A stretch of DNA of 64,000 nucleotides, taken from positions 1,364,001 to 1,428,000 of the forward strand of contig NZ_CP195121.1 of the NCBI RefSeq assembly GCF_052057775.1, read 5' to 3'. Origin of the DNA: Methanococcoides sp052057775. GTDB lineage: Archaea > Halobacteriota > Methanosarcinia > Methanosarcinales > Methanosarcinaceae. Below, one piece after another: positions 63,539-64,000 of this stretch. Positions within the stretch are counted from its first letter, which is position 1. Each line of letters begins with the position of its first letter. Both the position numbers and the translations under genes were made by a program. Below the pieces are notes generated by a model. The model saw nothing but the letters and a program-made list of their open reading frames with translations, was not told the DNA's origin and ran no database searches.

Positions 63539-63985
63539 CTGACTGCTAAAGACTATAAGAAGATCCTGATAGCTACTGACGGATCAGAGAACGCTGACAC
63601 TGCTGTCTTATCGGGTATCGATGTTGCAAAGAAACTTGGTGCAAAGGTATATGCTGTCTGTGTGGTGCCTATTCATCCATCTTCCTCGATGCCTATCGGT
63701 TCAAGGATGATGCAATGGGAAGTGCCATTCCAGGTAATGATGGATGAGGCCAAAAAGGCCGTTGAAAGGGTTGCTGATGCCTGCTCTTCATGTGATGTTG
63801 AGGTGGAGACAGTGGTACTTGAAGGTCATCCTGCAGAGGAGATCATCAAGTATGCTGAAGAGAATAAGATCGATCTTATTGTAATGGGAAGTCTTGGTAA
63901 GACCGGCCTGACAAGATTACTTCTCGGAAGCGTTGCAGAGGAAGTTGTCCGTCACTCTAAAGTGGATGTTATGATCTCAAGATGA
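63539..63985 (+). CDS. universal stress protein, apparent CTG start
   Basis: 148 residues of the UspA fold: YKKILIATDGSENADTAVLS near the start and the ATP-binding VMGSLGKTGLTRLLLGSVAE near residue 118 (G-2x-G-9x-G type). The in-frame CTG at 63539 has AGGGGGT six bases upstream and gives the usual family N-terminus. The only other start, GTG at 63497, has no ribosome site and would add 14 residues not typical of the family. Hence CTG is preferred. Role: stress response, probably nucleotide binding. Confidence 0.87.
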   Translation: MTAKDYKKILIATDGSENADTAVLSGIDVAKKLGAKVYAVCVVPIHPSSSMPIGSRMMQWEVPFQVMMDEAKKAVERVADACSSCDVEVETVVLEGHPAEEIIKYAEENKIDLIVMGSLGKTGLTRLLLGSVAEEVVRHSKVDVMISR

Positions 63986-64000
63986 GGTCCATTCACTATT

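Overview
The window looks like chromosomal DNA of a methanogenic archaeon of the Methanosarcinaceae, probably marine and near Methanococcoides or Methanolobus. The genus is inferred from gene content and style, not tested. Supporting genes are F420-dependent methylene-H4MPT dehydrogenase (mtd), O-phosphoseryl-tRNA synthetase (sepS), archaeosine transglycosylase, Hef, archaeal aIF1A-Rio1-KH genes and an archaeal rRNA operon. Promoters are TATA/BRE type. Many starts follow the pattern GGTGATC-N3-start, which complements the 16S 3' end.

Layout. 0-3.5 kb: end of a PAS histidine kinase, then a leftward aIF1A-rio1-KH-FAS1 run; aIF1A appears to start at CTG. 3.5-9.5 kb: rRNA operon with three tandem promoters, 16S, tRNA-Ala, 23S, 5S, tRNA-Cys and a second 5S. 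9.8-13.4 kb: arsenic/redox gene run behind two TTTCAA-N-TTGAAA operators. 13.5-18.3 kb: tgtA, then a UbiA / geranylgeranyl-reductase-like / radical SAM cluster. 18.4-31.9 kb: mainly housekeeping genes (serB, mtd, PAC2, sepS, hef, glyS). 31.9-32.7 kb: gene-free stretch with two copies of a structured small RNA. 32.7-37.9 kb: ADH synthase, dUTPase, a MEDS/PAS kinase, a Cache lipoprotein and DUF4386.

38.1-53.6 kb is an accessory region. Three copies of the anticodon-side half of a tRNA-Val(CAC) gene delimit two tandem integrated elements, each with the C-terminal part of an SSV-type integrase next to its left att copy. Element A (about 4.5 kb) carries a CopB-type copper ATPase, a monoheme cytochrome c lipoprotein and a Cys-rich membrane peptide. 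Element B (about 10.9 kb, AT-rich) carries likely defence genes: an AAA_13/RloC-like ATPase, a SLATT (DUF4231) protein, an MTH538-type TIR protein and a TIR-TM protein. It also has a two-gene membrane module and a primase-helicase-like ATPase. Its matching integrase N-terminal fragment overlaps the intact tRNA-Val, so excision would rebuild a full integrase in frame. Within B, a roughly 170-bp repeat bounded by inverted triple 9-bp iterons (GGAACA-N3) occurs three times, plus one half copy. I cannot assign it to a known family.

54-61.7 kb: a response regulator / dCache kinase / lipoprotein operon, a wHTH gene, and a MacB-type ABC operon with a secreted COG1361 protein and small membrane proteins. 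62-64 kb: thiC and a universal stress protein that also seems to use a CTG start. All functions are inferred from motifs; no searches were run.
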